A DNA stretch of 64,000 nt, from contig JAPWKE010000003.1 in NCBI GenBank assembly GCA_028283655.1, positions 434,001-498,000 of the forward strand. The letters are read 5' to 3'. Source of the DNA: Acidobacteriaceae bacterium. GTDB taxonomy: Bacteria; Acidobacteriota; Terriglobia; Terriglobales; Acidobacteriaceae. The notes below the pieces were generated by a model. That model ran no database searches and was not told where the DNA came from. It saw nothing but the letters and a program-made list of their open reading frames with translations. Made by a program: the position numbers and the translations under genes. Numbering within the stretch: position 1 is the stretch's first letter; the number at the start of each line of letters is the position of its first letter. This document shows positions 26,416 to 34,813 of this stretch, piece after piece.

Positions 26416-27160
26416 AATGGACAATCCTCGAGAACGACTCTGGAGTGAGCGAAGCGCCACCGACCAAAGCTCCATCGATCTCGGGCTCCGCCATCAGCTG
26501 CTCGATGTTGTGCGGTGTTACCGATCCCCCGTAAAGAATGCGAATCGCAGATGCCGTCGTTTGCCCAAACAATAAAGCAAGCTCGGAACGTATGAGTGAG
26601 TGGGTCCAGCCGGCCAAATCAGGCGCCGCAGTATGCCCGGTTCCAATCGCCCAAATCGGTTCATAGGCGATCACCATCGTTTCGGCTTGCGAGGATGTAA
26701 GCCCCGCCACAGCTCCACGTAGTTGCTTCCGCAGGACGGCCTCCGTCTCTCCATTCTCACGCTGAGCCAAGGTCTCTCCAAGGCAGAGGAGAGGAACGAA
26801 TCCGTGTGCGAGGGCTGCTTGCAATTTCAGATTGATGGAGCCGTCGGTTTCCCCCAGAAAGCTCCGCTGCTCGCTATGCCCTAACAACACAAACCGACAC
26901 CCAATCTTGCTTAGCATCATGACCGAGGTCTGTCCCGTGTAAGGGCCTTCGGCAAGCCAATGCATCGTTTGTGTTCCGGCAGCGACGCGCGTATTGCGTA
27001 AGGCAGAGACCACCTCGGAGAGCGCCGTCAGCGTGGGAAACAGGACAATCTCGTCTCGTTCATGGTCCGCAACTAGAGGAAGGAACGCGGCCAGATAGTC
27101 GATCGACTCTTCTGGCGTCTTGAACATCTTCCAGTTGCCAGCCATCAAAGGTTTACGCAT
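26399..27160 (-). CDS. tpiA: Triosephosphate isomerase
   Basis: 253 residues from ATG 27160 (GGAGTGG upstream); a longer frame adds 12 residues before the family start. All catalytic landmarks are present: LMAGNWKMFK (Asn, Lys), FVLLGHSEQRSF (His), VIAYEPIWAIGTGHTA (Glu and loop 6) and IRILYGGSVTPHNIEQL (phosphate loop). It interconverts DHAP and glyceraldehyde-3-phosphate. Located next to the LacD-type aldolase and VOC genes, it links the DHAP made by the tetronate branch with the aldolase substrate. It is probably a second, catabolic copy; a housekeeping tpiA would usually lie with gapA and pgk, which are not here. Confidence 0.96.
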   Translation of the reverse strand: MRKPLMAGNWKMFKTPEESIDYLAAFLPLVADHERDEIVLFPTLTALSEVVSALRNTRVAAGTQTMHWLAEGPYTGQTSVMMLSKIGCRFVLLGHSEQRSFLGETDGSINLKLQAALAHGFVPLLCLGETLAQRENGETEAVLRKQLRGAVAGLTSSQAETMVIAYEPIWAIGTGHTAAPDLAGWTHSLIRSELALLFGQTTASAIRILYGGSVTPHNIEQLMAEPEIDGALVGGASLTPESFSRIVHYGQPA

Positions 27161-27477
27161 GAACCACTCCGTCCTTCCTGGACCCACAGGCCGCATAGGA
27201 GACAGCTATATCCCGCCATCAGCGTCCATGCGTTTTACATCGCTGCGAAGTACGCTCAGGCTCCGTGAAACTGTCATCGAAAATGTAGCGGTCGCACGGA
27301 TCAGCCGTCCAACGATAAGTTCAGATGGCAGTCATTGCCTGGTCAGATAAATCTGGAGGACTCGCTATAGAGCGTGCGTGATCCGAAGTACAGGGACTCC
27401 GCTTCCTATCGCGCAGGGCGGCGAACCCTTACAAGGCAGCTCGCCGCCACAATCGACTCGCTCAATCCGTAACCGGC
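27161..27477. other. Gap upstream of tpiA, no gene supported
   Basis: 317 bases between the tpiA start and the small gene at 27478. I see no convincing ORF, RNA or repeat. It is probably the tpiA promoter and the left border of the mobile module. Confidence 0.3.
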
Positions 27478-27633
27478 TTAGGCGACTTTCCTCGTATCCA
27501 AGATCTTCACGGTAGGCAGCCGAGCCTTGAGCCACGGGTAGGCGTTTTCGGCGTGTCGAATCGGGAGCATGGCGGTACGGATGCGGATGGTTGCACCCCA
27601 GACATAGGTGATTTCGATTTTGGTTTGATACAT
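27478..27633 (-). CDS. Small hypothetical protein (51 residues) at the edge of the mobile module
   Basis: ATG 27633 to TAA 27478 encodes a compact, mixed-composition peptide: it starts MYQTKIEITYVWGATIRI and ends KARLPTVKILDTRKVA. The codon choice resembles neighbouring genes and the composition is protein-like (alternating beta-like N-terminal half, basic C terminus). It lies just before, and divergent from, the ArdC-like gene. Small proteins at this place are common in ArdC/ParB modules of soil bacteria, but I recognise no named family. The ribosome site is weak (GAACCGAG). Function unknown. Confidence 0.5.
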   Translation of the reverse strand: MYQTKIEITYVWGATIRIRTAMLPIRHAENAYPWLKARLPTVKILDTRKVA

Positions 27634-28148
27634 CTCGGTTCAATTCTTACGGCGTACCGGCCGTAGCGGGTTTACGGTGGAAGGGGAGAGGCTCACAGGC
27701 CCCCGACGCTGGGGCGAAACGCCCCTCTGTATACGGAAGCGATAGTCGTTTTCCTCATTCACTTGTTTTTCTGTGACCGTTCGGGTCTGCCCGTCGCTCC
27801 CGGAAGGGAGGAGCGCCGCTCCTCCCTGTCTGCAGCCGCGAACGCGTCTTCCGCCACCCTCCTCAGCGGGACGTTCCTTCCCGCAACGCCCTCCCTTACA
27901 GATTGGCGCGCTGTCGCGCGCGAATGTCGAAACCAGACCTCCCTAAGGGGCGCTGCCCCTCGCGCTCTGCAAGGCCATTCGCCCTCCGGGTTTTGGCTCC
28001 CCCACGCTACGCGCGGTCCCCCCAAAAAGCTCCGCTCCAAGGCCTTTCCGTTTGCTACCCCCGCGTTCGCCACGTGGCGTCCGGCATGTGCCCATGCCGC
28101 CGCTTCGCAAGCGGACAAGCAACGGCAACAGCCAAGGAGGAAGCACCC
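27634..28148 (+). other. Long leader of the ArdC-ParB module, with strong hairpin
   Basis: 515 bases with no supported gene; GC-rich, with broken ORFs on both strands. A perfect 10-bp hairpin is at 27805-27827 (AGGGAGGAGC, loop GCC, GCTCCTCCCT). The end of the region, CAACAGCCAAGGAGG before ATG 28149, closely matches CAACAGCCCAAGGAGG before ATG 29554. It may hold the module promoter or a structured mRNA leader. Confidence 0.4.
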
Positions 28149-29057
28149 ATGACCACCACCGCCATCCACGAAGCCAACGCCACCCTCAACAGCAAGAAAC
28201 CTCTCAGCAAGCAGGAACTCATCGCCGCCAACATCAAGCTCCTCGTCGAGCAGTTGAACGCTGGCAAGTCGGAAGCCCTCACGAACTACCTCACGGCCAT
28301 GAGCCGTTTCCACAATTACAGCTTCGGCAACGTCTTAGAGATCGCTCGCCAGATGCCCACGGCTACTCGCGTTGCGGGCTTCTGGACATGGAAGAATCTG
28401 GGACGTTCCGTCAATGCAGGAGCTAAGGGCATTCGCATCCTTGCTCCTATCGTCGGTGTTCGCCGCAAGAAGGACAGCGAAGCTGAGAAGGACATCACCA
28501 AGCAGAACGAGCGTGCTTTGCTTGGTTTCCGCAATACCTTCGTCTTCGACATCTCCCAGACCAACGGCATCGAGCTGCCTGAGATCGAGCAGACGTCAGG
28601 CGACCCCGGCGACAACCTCACGCGCTTGAAAACCTTCCTGCACGGGCAGGGCATTCAGGTCGTCTACAACGAGAAGATCGCCCCCGCTCTCGGCATGAGT
28701 TACGGCGGTCGCATTGCTCTATTGCCCGGGCAGACCGAGGCCGAGGAGTTCTCCACGCTTGTGCATGAAGCCGCGCACGAGATGCTTCACAAGTCCGAAC
28801 GCCGTACTGCCACCACCAAGACTGTGCGCGAGACAGAAGCAGAAGCCGTGGCCTTCGTTGTCGGCAAGGCTATTGGATTGATGAACATCAACGCCTCCGC
28901 CGATTACATCCAGCTCTATCACGGCAACGCGTCCATGCTCGCCGAGAGTTTGGAGGTGATCCAGCAGGCCTCGGGTGTCATCCTCGCGGCGGTAGAAGCT
29001 CCCGCGCTCAACGAAGAAGCAGAGCAGGCTGCCTCCGCACTCGAGGAGGCAGCCTAA
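28149..29057 (+). CDS. ArdC-like protein: ssDNA-binding N domain plus zincin metallopeptidase domain
   Basis: 302 residues from ATG 28149, preceded by AAGGAGG; the frame extends upstream into the GC-rich leader and was cut. Residues about 18-105 match the ArdC-type N-terminal domain (NYLTAMSRFHNYSFGNVLEI; VAGFWTWKNLGRSVNAGAKG). The C-terminal part holds a zinc peptidase motif, TLVHEAAHEMLHKSERR, with a downstream glutamate in ETEAEAVAFVVGKAIG. ArdC proteins protect incoming conjugative DNA from restriction. The gene is followed with a 1-base TAATG overlap by a DUF gene and then a ParB-like gene, a plasmid or ICE style order. No relaxase or integrase is visible in the window. Confidence 0.85.
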   Translation: MTTTAIHEANATLNSKKPLSKQELIAANIKLLVEQLNAGKSEALTNYLTAMSRFHNYSFGNVLEIARQMPTATRVAGFWTWKNLGRSVNAGAKGIRILAPIVGVRRKKDSEAEKDITKQNERALLGFRNTFVFDISQTNGIELPEIEQTSGDPGDNLTRLKTFLHGQGIQVVYNEKIAPALGMSYGGRIALLPGQTEAEEFSTLVHEAAHEMLHKSERRTATTKTVRETEAEAVAFVVGKAIGLMNINASADYIQLYHGNASMLAESLEVIQQASGVILAAVEAPALNEEAEQAASALEEAA

Positions 29058-29470
29058 TGCGAATCCTTCTCGACATCCTTGAAGCTGTCGGAGGCTGGAA
29101 CCACGGCCTGCATCTGCACATCGACAATCAGCCCTATCTTCCCTTGGTGATCGAGGCGATGGATGAGTCCGGCCCTTGTGGCCTTCCCGCCATCTCCGTA
29201 ACCCACTACGGCAAGCAGAACGGCGATGCCATGCGTGACCCCGAGATGTGTTTTGAACTCGGCTTCGCTGGTGGCGCTCATCTCAACCCCTTTTATTGGC
29301 GCAACGACTATCTAGGCATCGAGCAGTGGAGCCGCTTTATTCGTGACAGCAATTACTGCTATCACACGCAGCTTCACGAACAGCACGAGGTCTTCGCCAA
29401 GCTGTGGGACAAGAACCTGCGACAGCAACGCTTCTTCGAGGCCTTCCAGCAGCAAGCCAAGAGCGCCTAG
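29057..29470 (+). CDS. Conserved hypothetical protein of ArdC-ParB modules
   Basis: 137 residues, soluble and acidic to neutral. It starts at ATG 29057 overlapping the ArdC-like stop by one base, so it is translationally coupled. Visible features are ISVTHYGKQNGDAMRDPEM in the first half and a C-terminal helical, aromatic-rich part. This pattern resembles a family of uncharacterised plasmid/ICE proteins (I believe DUF6908), but I am not certain of the number. No catalytic motif can be named. It probably works with, or is mobilised beside, the ArdC-like and ParB-like proteins. Confidence 0.7.
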   Translation: MRILLDILEAVGGWNHGLHLHIDNQPYLPLVIEAMDESGPCGLPAISVTHYGKQNGDAMRDPEMCFELGFAGGAHLNPFYWRNDYLGIEQWSRFIRDSNYCYHTQLHEQHEVFAKLWDKNLRQQRFFEAFQQQAKSA

Positions 29471-29553
29471 ACCTTCCTCCATCCACCGGAGCGAAGACAA
29501 GGCAGCGCGTTCGCTCCGTCGTCGTCCACCGCCAACAGCCCAAGGAGGGCACC

Positions 29554-31239
29554 ATGCAAGACAGCAGCCCGTTCCAGTTCATCGCCATCGATCTCATCGA
29601 CGAATCCACCACCAACCCGCGCCAGACCTTTGACCCGGACAAGCTCAATGAGCTTGCCACGTCGATCATCATGAACGGTGTCATTCAGCCGATTGTTCTT
29701 CGTCCGAAGAGCAGCCGCTTCGAAGTCGTCGCGGGTGCGCGTCGCTTCCGCGCCTCTGTGATCGCGGAACAGTTTTCCATCCCGGCGCGTGTCGTGGAAC
29801 TCAACGACGCGCAAGCCGTTGAATGGCAGCTTGTCGAAAACTCGCAGCGCGAAGACGTTCATCCCTACGAAGAAGCGCAGGGCTTCCAGCGTCTTCTCGA
29901 TATGCCCGGCTATGACGTAGCTGCGATTGCCTTGAAGTCCGGCAAGAGTGCGAGCCACATCTACGCGCGGTTGTCTCTCTTGCAACTCATCCCCGAGGTA
30001 GCGAAGGCCTTTGTGGAAGAGCGCATCACCGCCAGCCATGCCAACCTCATCGCTCGTTTGCCGCAGGAGCATCAGGCGACTGCGTTCTCCAACTGCTGGC
30101 GTAAGGACTGGAAGGACGACGAAGCCCATCTGCTTCCTGCCAAGCATCTGAGCGCGTGGATTCAGAGCAACCTGTATTTGGATTTGGACACGGCTCCATT
30201 CGACAAGGACGACCCCAACCTCAATCCCTCCGCTGGCTCGTGTCTCGCTTGCCCTCGGCGTAGCGGCTACAACACCAGCCTCTTCGCCGATGTGCAGGGC
30301 GATCAGTGCCTCGATGCCGCCTGCTTCCAAGGCAAGATCACCGCGCATCTCGACCGTGAGCTCGCCGCACGTCCTGAGCTGGTGCAGATCGAAACCGCAT
30401 GGCGTAACCCCAAAGAGCAGCGCCCCGGCGCTCTCAATCGCAACCACTACCGCGAGCTGCCCGACGCCGATAACCCCGACGCCGAGCCACCTTGCGCTCA
30501 CGCCAAACCCGCTCTCATCGTCTTCGGCAAAGGACTCGGGCGCACCGTCATGGTCTGCCTCGAACCCGATTGCTCCGTTCACAGCAACCAACCGGAGGAC
30601 GACGAAGAGGAGGAGATCGCGGCTGCGCCCTCGATGCCACCCGCACCCGAGGAGGAAACAGAAGAAGAGGCTGCACAACGCATCGCCGAACATGAGCAGC
30701 GTGTTGCAGAGTATGAAGCCGAAGAGACACGGAAGCGCGAAGAGCGCAAAGCCGCTGCGGAGCGGTTGGAGCAGGAAAGGGAAGCCGAACGCGTCCAACG
30801 CGAGAAGCAGGCCAAGGCGCGAGCGGCCACCTTCGAGCGCATCCTCGCCAAGGCTCCCGAGGCGTTCAACCCGGCGCAGCTACGAACTGTGCTGAGCCTT
30901 CTGATCCATCTCGATCCCTACGACTACTTGGACGAGGTCGTGGCCTTTTACACCAAGGAAGACGAGAATACCGAACAGTCCGCCGAGCAGATCGTCTCGT
31001 CGGCTTTGGGAGCAACGCCTGACGAGAAGCTAACCAGCTTCGCTCTGCGTCTCCTGCTCTCCGACCATGTGGCCATCCCGCAGGAAGATCAACCTGACCT
31101 GTTGGTCGAAGCCGAGGCCGTTTTTACACCCAAACAGCTGAAGGCCGCCAAGCCTAAGAAAGCGCCCTCTTCTAAGCCTGCCTTGGTCAAGGCCGCAGCC
31201 AAAGGAAAGAAGCCCTCCACGCCTAAGAAAGCCGCATAG
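29554..31239 (+). CDS. ParB/RepB/Spo0J-like protein, long plasmid-type form
   Basis: 561 residues from ATG 29554, which has CAAGGAGGGCACC upstream; earlier codons in frame were rejected. The ParB N-terminal domain reads FIAIDLIDESTTNPRQTFD, then VVAGARRFRASVIAE (the GERRxRA box) and LVENSQREDVHPYEEAQGF. A helix-turn-helix follows (ALKSGKSASHIYARLSLL). The middle carries a cysteine cluster (CLACPRR with later cysteines), then a long charged coiled coil at about residues 360-430 and a Lys/Pro/Ala-rich tail. Canonical ParB is about 290 residues, so the extension is notable. No parA partner lies in the window. It closes the module and is followed by a strong terminator. Confidence 0.87.
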   Translation: MQDSSPFQFIAIDLIDESTTNPRQTFDPDKLNELATSIIMNGVIQPIVLRPKSSRFEVVAGARRFRASVIAEQFSIPARVVELNDAQAVEWQLVENSQREDVHPYEEAQGFQRLLDMPGYDVAAIALKSGKSASHIYARLSLLQLIPEVAKAFVEERITASHANLIARLPQEHQATAFSNCWRKDWKDDEAHLLPAKHLSAWIQSNLYLDLDTAPFDKDDPNLNPSAGSCLACPRRSGYNTSLFADVQGDQCLDAACFQGKITAHLDRELAARPELVQIETAWRNPKEQRPGALNRNHYRELPDADNPDAEPPCAHAKPALIVFGKGLGRTVMVCLEPDCSVHSNQPEDDEEEEIAAAPSMPPAPEEETEEEAAQRIAEHEQRVAEYEAEETRKREERKAAAERLEQEREAERVQREKQAKARAATFERILAKAPEAFNPAQLRTVLSLLIHLDPYDYLDEVVAFYTKEDENTEQSAEQIVSSALGATPDEKLTSFALRLLLSDHVAIPQEDQPDLLVEAEAVFTPKQLKAAKPKKAPSSKPALVKAAAKGKKPSTPKKAA

Positions 31240-31250
31240 CCTCGAGACAG

Positions 31251-31278
31251 AGCGGCCTCGGATTCTTCCGAGGCCGCT
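31251..31278 (+). terminator. Terminator after the ParB-like gene
   Basis: AGCGGCCTCGG and CCGAGGCCGCT form a perfect 11-bp stem with loop ATTCTT, starting 11 bases after the stop codon. Confidence 0.75.
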
Positions 31279-31301
31279 TTGTGTTCGTTCGAAAAATGGT
31301 G

Positions 31302-31330
31302 CTGGGAGACACCTCTTCGGTTTCTCCCAG
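31302..31330. repeat. Inverted repeat downstream of the mobile module
   Basis: CTGGGAGA and TCTCCCAG are 13 bases apart in the 237-base gap after the ParB-like gene. It may be a second terminator or a relic of the module's right end; the rest of the gap to 31476 shows no gene. Confidence 0.35.
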
Positions 31331-31476
31331 ACCCTCTTCCCGCTGGCTCCGGCCCCCGCTCGCCGGCTGCGCGGGAGGAACCTTCTATTGGCACTGTGAG
31401 GGCGCGAGCCATCCGAGGAGGGTAGCGCGGAGATCTGGAGAAGATAGAAGCGCGTGCTCGAACGCAGCTTTCTCGA

Positions 31477-33015
31477 CTAAGGCAAACTCTCTCGTCGTTC
31501 GAGCACGGGCCAGACATTGGCAAGTTCGAGGATGAGTTCAACCGAATCCGGCTGCCAGTACCCCCCGTGACCAGCGACGACACCGGGCGGTACATTGATC
31601 ATCCAGTCCGCAGAACGGTTCCACGGGAGGTGATCGTAGTCGGTCGCCAGACTGGATTGTGGCGTGCTGCAGGCGGGGCGATTCTCTCCTTTGTATGTTG
31701 GCTCTTTCGAACCTCTGCAGTTGTACTCGATGCGGCGATAGAGACGAGCTAGTTGAGGGAACGCTGCCTTAACGGGGAAAAGCCGCAACCTATCGGCTTG
31801 CGCTGGATCGGCGACGAGGGCCTTCGCGACATCGTCGCAGCCGGGGCGATCACCCGTAATGAAAGCGGCGTTGGTCCGTGCTGCCTCGATCTCGTCCTGG
31901 CCGATATAGCAGCCATTGTCGAAGTAAAGCAGGTTCGATGGATTGGAACGACGGACCTTACCAAGACTTGGTTTGTCTCCAGCCTGTATGTAACCAGGGT
32001 CAGCAAATGCCTTGTCGTTCTCGGGAGGCGTGGCCCTTGGTACTGGAGGTGGGCCCGCTATGAAGCGTCCGCCTGTTGCGAATGACCCGGTCAATGGATC
32101 GGATTTTGAGTGCACAGTGATGAGCAGGGGACGTGCTGGTTTGCCCTTAGACCCTGGCGTCAAGCTCACGATAGAGTACCCATTCGTCTTCTCGATCAAT
32201 CGTTTGGGTATCAGTCCGCCCGTCGCTTCGTTAAAAGTTAAAGCCACATCAGCAAATGACCGTACCGCATCGCTTCCGGCAGGCTGCGGTTGATACATGT
32301 GGTAAATCGCACGCTCGAGAATTAAACCGCCAAATGAGTGTCCAATCAGGACGAGGCGAGAGGCGTCGCCGGCATTCGGTTTTGCAGCGTCTCGAAGCGT
32401 GCGCAGAATACTCAGGATGTCGTCATGGTCCGCTACTCGCCTTGCTGCTCGCTGCTGGAAATCGAGTCGCCAGGTGTTCAACGACCCGCGCCAACCGATA
32501 TACACGCCGACATAACGCGTCTCACCCGACGGTGGAGGCTGCTTGCAGTCGAACTGGTCAGAACCTTTGAACTTGTCAAAACGGCTCTTAACGTCTCCTG
32601 GCGACAGCGAACTCATGTGTCGCTTGAATTCCAGCTCGCCAGAGTTTAGGCAGTCCATTAGCTGTAAGAAGTGAGGATAGTTGTTGGAGTCTAGGCGTGC
32701 ATTGTTCTGGTTTCCATGAATGAAGACCAGAACCACCACCTTGCCTTTATCTGTAACCCCATCACGCGCAGATTCGATGAGCTTCCTTGCGAACACGAGC
32801 TGATCGTGACCGCAACAACTGTGCAAGCTACCTGAGCCATCCAGTTCGATCGTCGCGACGTTCTCGCGGAACGATGGTAGGGCCCCAGTGACCGGCGCTG
32901 TGTATTGAGGCGAGCGGTTGCCGACCCGTTGGTACGCCTGGTCAGGAATGCATCCGGTCAGAGCAACGGTGCCTAACAGAATAACTGTGAAGCGAAGGAA
33001 AGTAAGCAGTCGCAT
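31477..33015 (-). CDS. Lipoprotein with alpha/beta-hydrolase fold
   Basis: 512 residues. A lipoprotein signal is clear: FTVILLGTVALTGCIPDQ, lipobox LTGC near residue 22. The mature part contains VVVLVFIHGNQNNARLDSNN (oxyanion-type HG) near residue 95 and a nucleophile elbow RLVLIGHSFGGLILERA near residue 222, so the serine of an esterase or lipase is present. A histidine candidate lies near the C terminus, but I cannot fix it. It is probably anchored to the outer or inner membrane. It stands between the ParB module and the flavin reductase pair, transcribed alone on the minus strand, and may be cargo of the island. The substrate is unknown. Confidence 0.7.
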   Translation of the reverse strand: MRLLTFLRFTVILLGTVALTGCIPDQAYQRVGNRSPQYTAPVTGALPSFRENVATIELDGSGSLHSCCGHDQLVFARKLIESARDGVTDKGKVVVLVFIHGNQNNARLDSNNYPHFLQLMDCLNSGELEFKRHMSSLSPGDVKSRFDKFKGSDQFDCKQPPPSGETRYVGVYIGWRGSLNTWRLDFQQRAARRVADHDDILSILRTLRDAAKPNAGDASRLVLIGHSFGGLILERAIYHMYQPQPAGSDAVRSFADVALTFNEATGGLIPKRLIEKTNGYSIVSLTPGSKGKPARPLLITVHSKSDPLTGSFATGGRFIAGPPPVPRATPPENDKAFADPGYIQAGDKPSLGKVRRSNPSNLLYFDNGCYIGQDEIEAARTNAAFITGDRPGCDDVAKALVADPAQADRLRLFPVKAAFPQLARLYRRIEYNCRGSKEPTYKGENRPACSTPQSSLATDYDHLPWNRSADWMINVPPGVVAGHGGYWQPDSVELILELANVWPVLERRESLP

Positions 33016-33190
33016 AGGTTCCTCAGCAAGTGATGGATTTTGAGGTAACTATACCTTTCCTTCCTCTCCATGCAAGCTTTTCTTTAGTGATACATAGCGA
33101 TGGAGCCCATGAGCTTTACCCGGACGGTTTCTATCTCCGGCATCAAAGAACGCCAACGATCAGCAGCGCCGGCAAGATATCTCTCAAAGC

Positions 33191-33781
33191 TCACGAAAAG
33201 AGGAGAAACATAAGTGGCGTCAGGATGCCAAGTGCGAATTCGACACCGCGTATGCTCGCGAAACCTCGGCTCCCTTTATTCATGACGAGACCCGTGATGC
33301 AGATAACGATCAGGCTGATCGCAAACGTGTCCGAGAACCACCGCCACCACCTACCGGGGTTGTAGTGAAGATAGGAGAGCTGAAAGAAAAGAGGCCGCCT
33401 CTTCAAGCCTTGGTAGTCGACTGATCCTGTCTGTGTGTTGATCGCGAACGTAGAACCGCTGGAGAGGAAGACCTTCAACGTGTCAGGATTCGGCAGGAAG
33501 TGCTTCTTGTAATTCGCTTGTTCTGCCACCGGGTTGAGAAGCGCAAGGACCTCCTCTTTCGTGAAGGCTCCAGGATGCGGGAACACTCCCTTCGCTTGGT
33601 AGTGCTTCTCGACAACTTCGTATTGCGGATCGAACCGATTGAGATGATTCATCGTCAGCCCGGAGATGGCGTAGATGAGGATCATCCCCGTGAAGAAGAA
33701 CGAGAGATGACCATGCAGATCGCGGCTGTACTTTCGGACCAGGTTCATCCGACTTTGCGCATACTTTACTTCTTTAGCCAT
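33191..33781 (-). CDS. PepSY-associated membrane protein
   Basis: 196 residues. YSRDLHGHLSFFFTGMILIYAISGLTMNH is split around a first membrane helix near residues 28-45. A periplasmic PepSY-like segment follows (KHFLPNPDTLKVFLSSGSTF; INTQTGSVDYQGLKRRP), then YLHYNPGRWWRWFSDTFAIS and a second and third helix. This is the short form of PepSY-TM proteins, linked with iron or flavin reduction and with peptidase control. Its start overlaps the end of the flavin-reductase-like lipoprotein gene by 16 bases, so the two form a tight unit, suggesting a joint role in periplasmic electron transfer. No heme ligands beyond a few conserved His can be assigned with confidence. Confidence 0.83.
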   Translation of the reverse strand: MAKEVKYAQSRMNLVRKYSRDLHGHLSFFFTGMILIYAISGLTMNHLNRFDPQYEVVEKHYQAKGVFPHPGAFTKEEVLALLNPVAEQANYKKHFLPNPDTLKVFLSSGSTFAINTQTGSVDYQGLKRRPLFFQLSYLHYNPGRWWRWFSDTFAISLIVICITGLVMNKGSRGFASIRGVEFALGILTPLMFLLFS

Positions 33782-34428
33782 ATGTTTGTGATTTCCGAAA
33801 TGAACATCTGGTGATGGGAAGGATTGCCCTGGTACGCGGCTCCGATATCGTCGCGATAGCCTCCGAGCGCCTTGTTATAGTCGAGGTCCTGAACCATCAT
33901 GGTCTTGCACTCGATGATCAAACGAGCCTCCTTGTAACTCATCTGCCCGGAGGGCGTCTGCATCAGCGTCAAGCCGGATTCACGGATCTTGTCGGACGCG
34001 CGTCCAGTCTTCGTTCCCAAAATATGTTCGGCACCGCGAAATTGCTCAGGGAAGACGCTGAGAGTGAACCTCCCCTCTCGCTCCAGAAACTGATAGGTGT
34101 ACCGGCTATTCCGCACGAAGATGAATGCCGCTGGATGGTCCCAGATATAGCCGATTGCACCCCAGTTGATGACCATGCTGTTCACCGAATCAGGCTTGCC
34201 CGCCGTGACCACCATCCACTGCTTACTGATCATGTCCACGACATTGTCGGGCAAGTCCGCGGGATCGATTCGATCGTACTGAGACTCCCAGGTCGTGTGC
34301 GTCAAGGCGGCAGTCTGCACTCTATCTACCGCTTGTTGCTTAGTGCAGGCCGTCAAGGGCGCAAGTAGGGCGAAGAGGCCAAGGAGCGGCGCGCAATACA
34401 AAGCTCGATGAATCGAGCGTCCACTCAT
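33766..34428 (-). CDS. Flavin reductase-like (FMN-binding split barrel) predicted lipoprotein
   Basis: 220 residues from ATG 34428, chosen for GGAGGACCAGTG just upstream. The N terminus is a lipoprotein signal, LLGLFALLAPLTACTKQ, with lipobox LTAC. The mature domain resembles flavin reductase-like proteins: WMVVTAGKPDSVNSMVINWG, AAFIFVRNSRYTYQFLEREG and FTLSVFPEQF match the FMN-phosphate and barrel region of the family. Such enzymes are normally cytoplasmic, so an exported form is unusual. The next gene downstream, overlapping by 16 bases, is a PepSY-type membrane protein. Together they look like an extracytoplasmic flavin-dependent redox pair. It is divergent from the RND operon. Confidence 0.78.
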   Translation of the reverse strand: MSGRSIHRALYCAPLLGLFALLAPLTACTKQQAVDRVQTAALTHTTWESQYDRIDPADLPDNVVDMISKQWMVVTAGKPDSVNSMVINWGAIGYIWDHPAAFIFVRNSRYTYQFLEREGRFTLSVFPEQFRGAEHILGTKTGRASDKIRESGLTLMQTPSGQMSYKEARLIIECKTMMVQDLDYNKALGGYRDDIGAAYQGNPSHHQMFISEITNIWLKK

Positions 34429-34813
34429 CACTGGTCCTCCTTGAGATAACGCTTTGATTGGAAGCACCGTGCTCTTCGCTGCTCGCGTCTCCGTAGAAGA
34501 ACTCGAACAGACTCTGTTGATACGTGACCGTCCATGAATGAATGAATCGTCCCCACACAGTTGTGATCAAGACAGGAAAACGAAGCCCCGTCTGTCTTGG
34601 CCTAAGGCTGACATGTCTTGTCTCGCAGATGAAGGAACTCGCAAACATAGGAGCACAGCTCCCACCTCCGGCGTGCGCAAAGAGCGAAGCGCGCCGTGGC
34701 GTCGTTTGCATCAAAGGAAAAAGTATAGATAATCGAAACATCGCAACCCGAGAGACGCTTGCTCCAGATTGCTCTTCAGGTTCGTGTGGTTAGGGAATGG
34801 AGTTGAACGCCGA
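34429..34813. promoter_or_regulatory. Divergent promoter region between flavin reductase and RND operon
   Basis: 385 bases without a supported gene. It holds a short TGAATGAATGAAT run at 34533-34545. No terminator or clear operator could be recognised; promoters for both directions are expected here. Confidence 0.35.

Noticed and set aside
27759..28313. ORFs on both strands in the leader of the ArdC-like gene
   Set aside because: Low-complexity, arginine- and glycine-rich translations without ribosome sites; better explained as noncoding GC-rich leader.
28727..28736. GCCCGGGCAG within the ArdC-like gene, identical to a 10-base piece of the tRNA 3' half, considered as an att copy
   Set aside because: Only 10 bases, GC-rich and inside a coding region; flanking bases do not match.
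29467..30798. Long open frame (443 codons) antisense to the ParB-like gene
   Set aside because: It mirrors a high-GC gene; no ribosome site or known motif, while the sense frame encodes a clear ParB domain.
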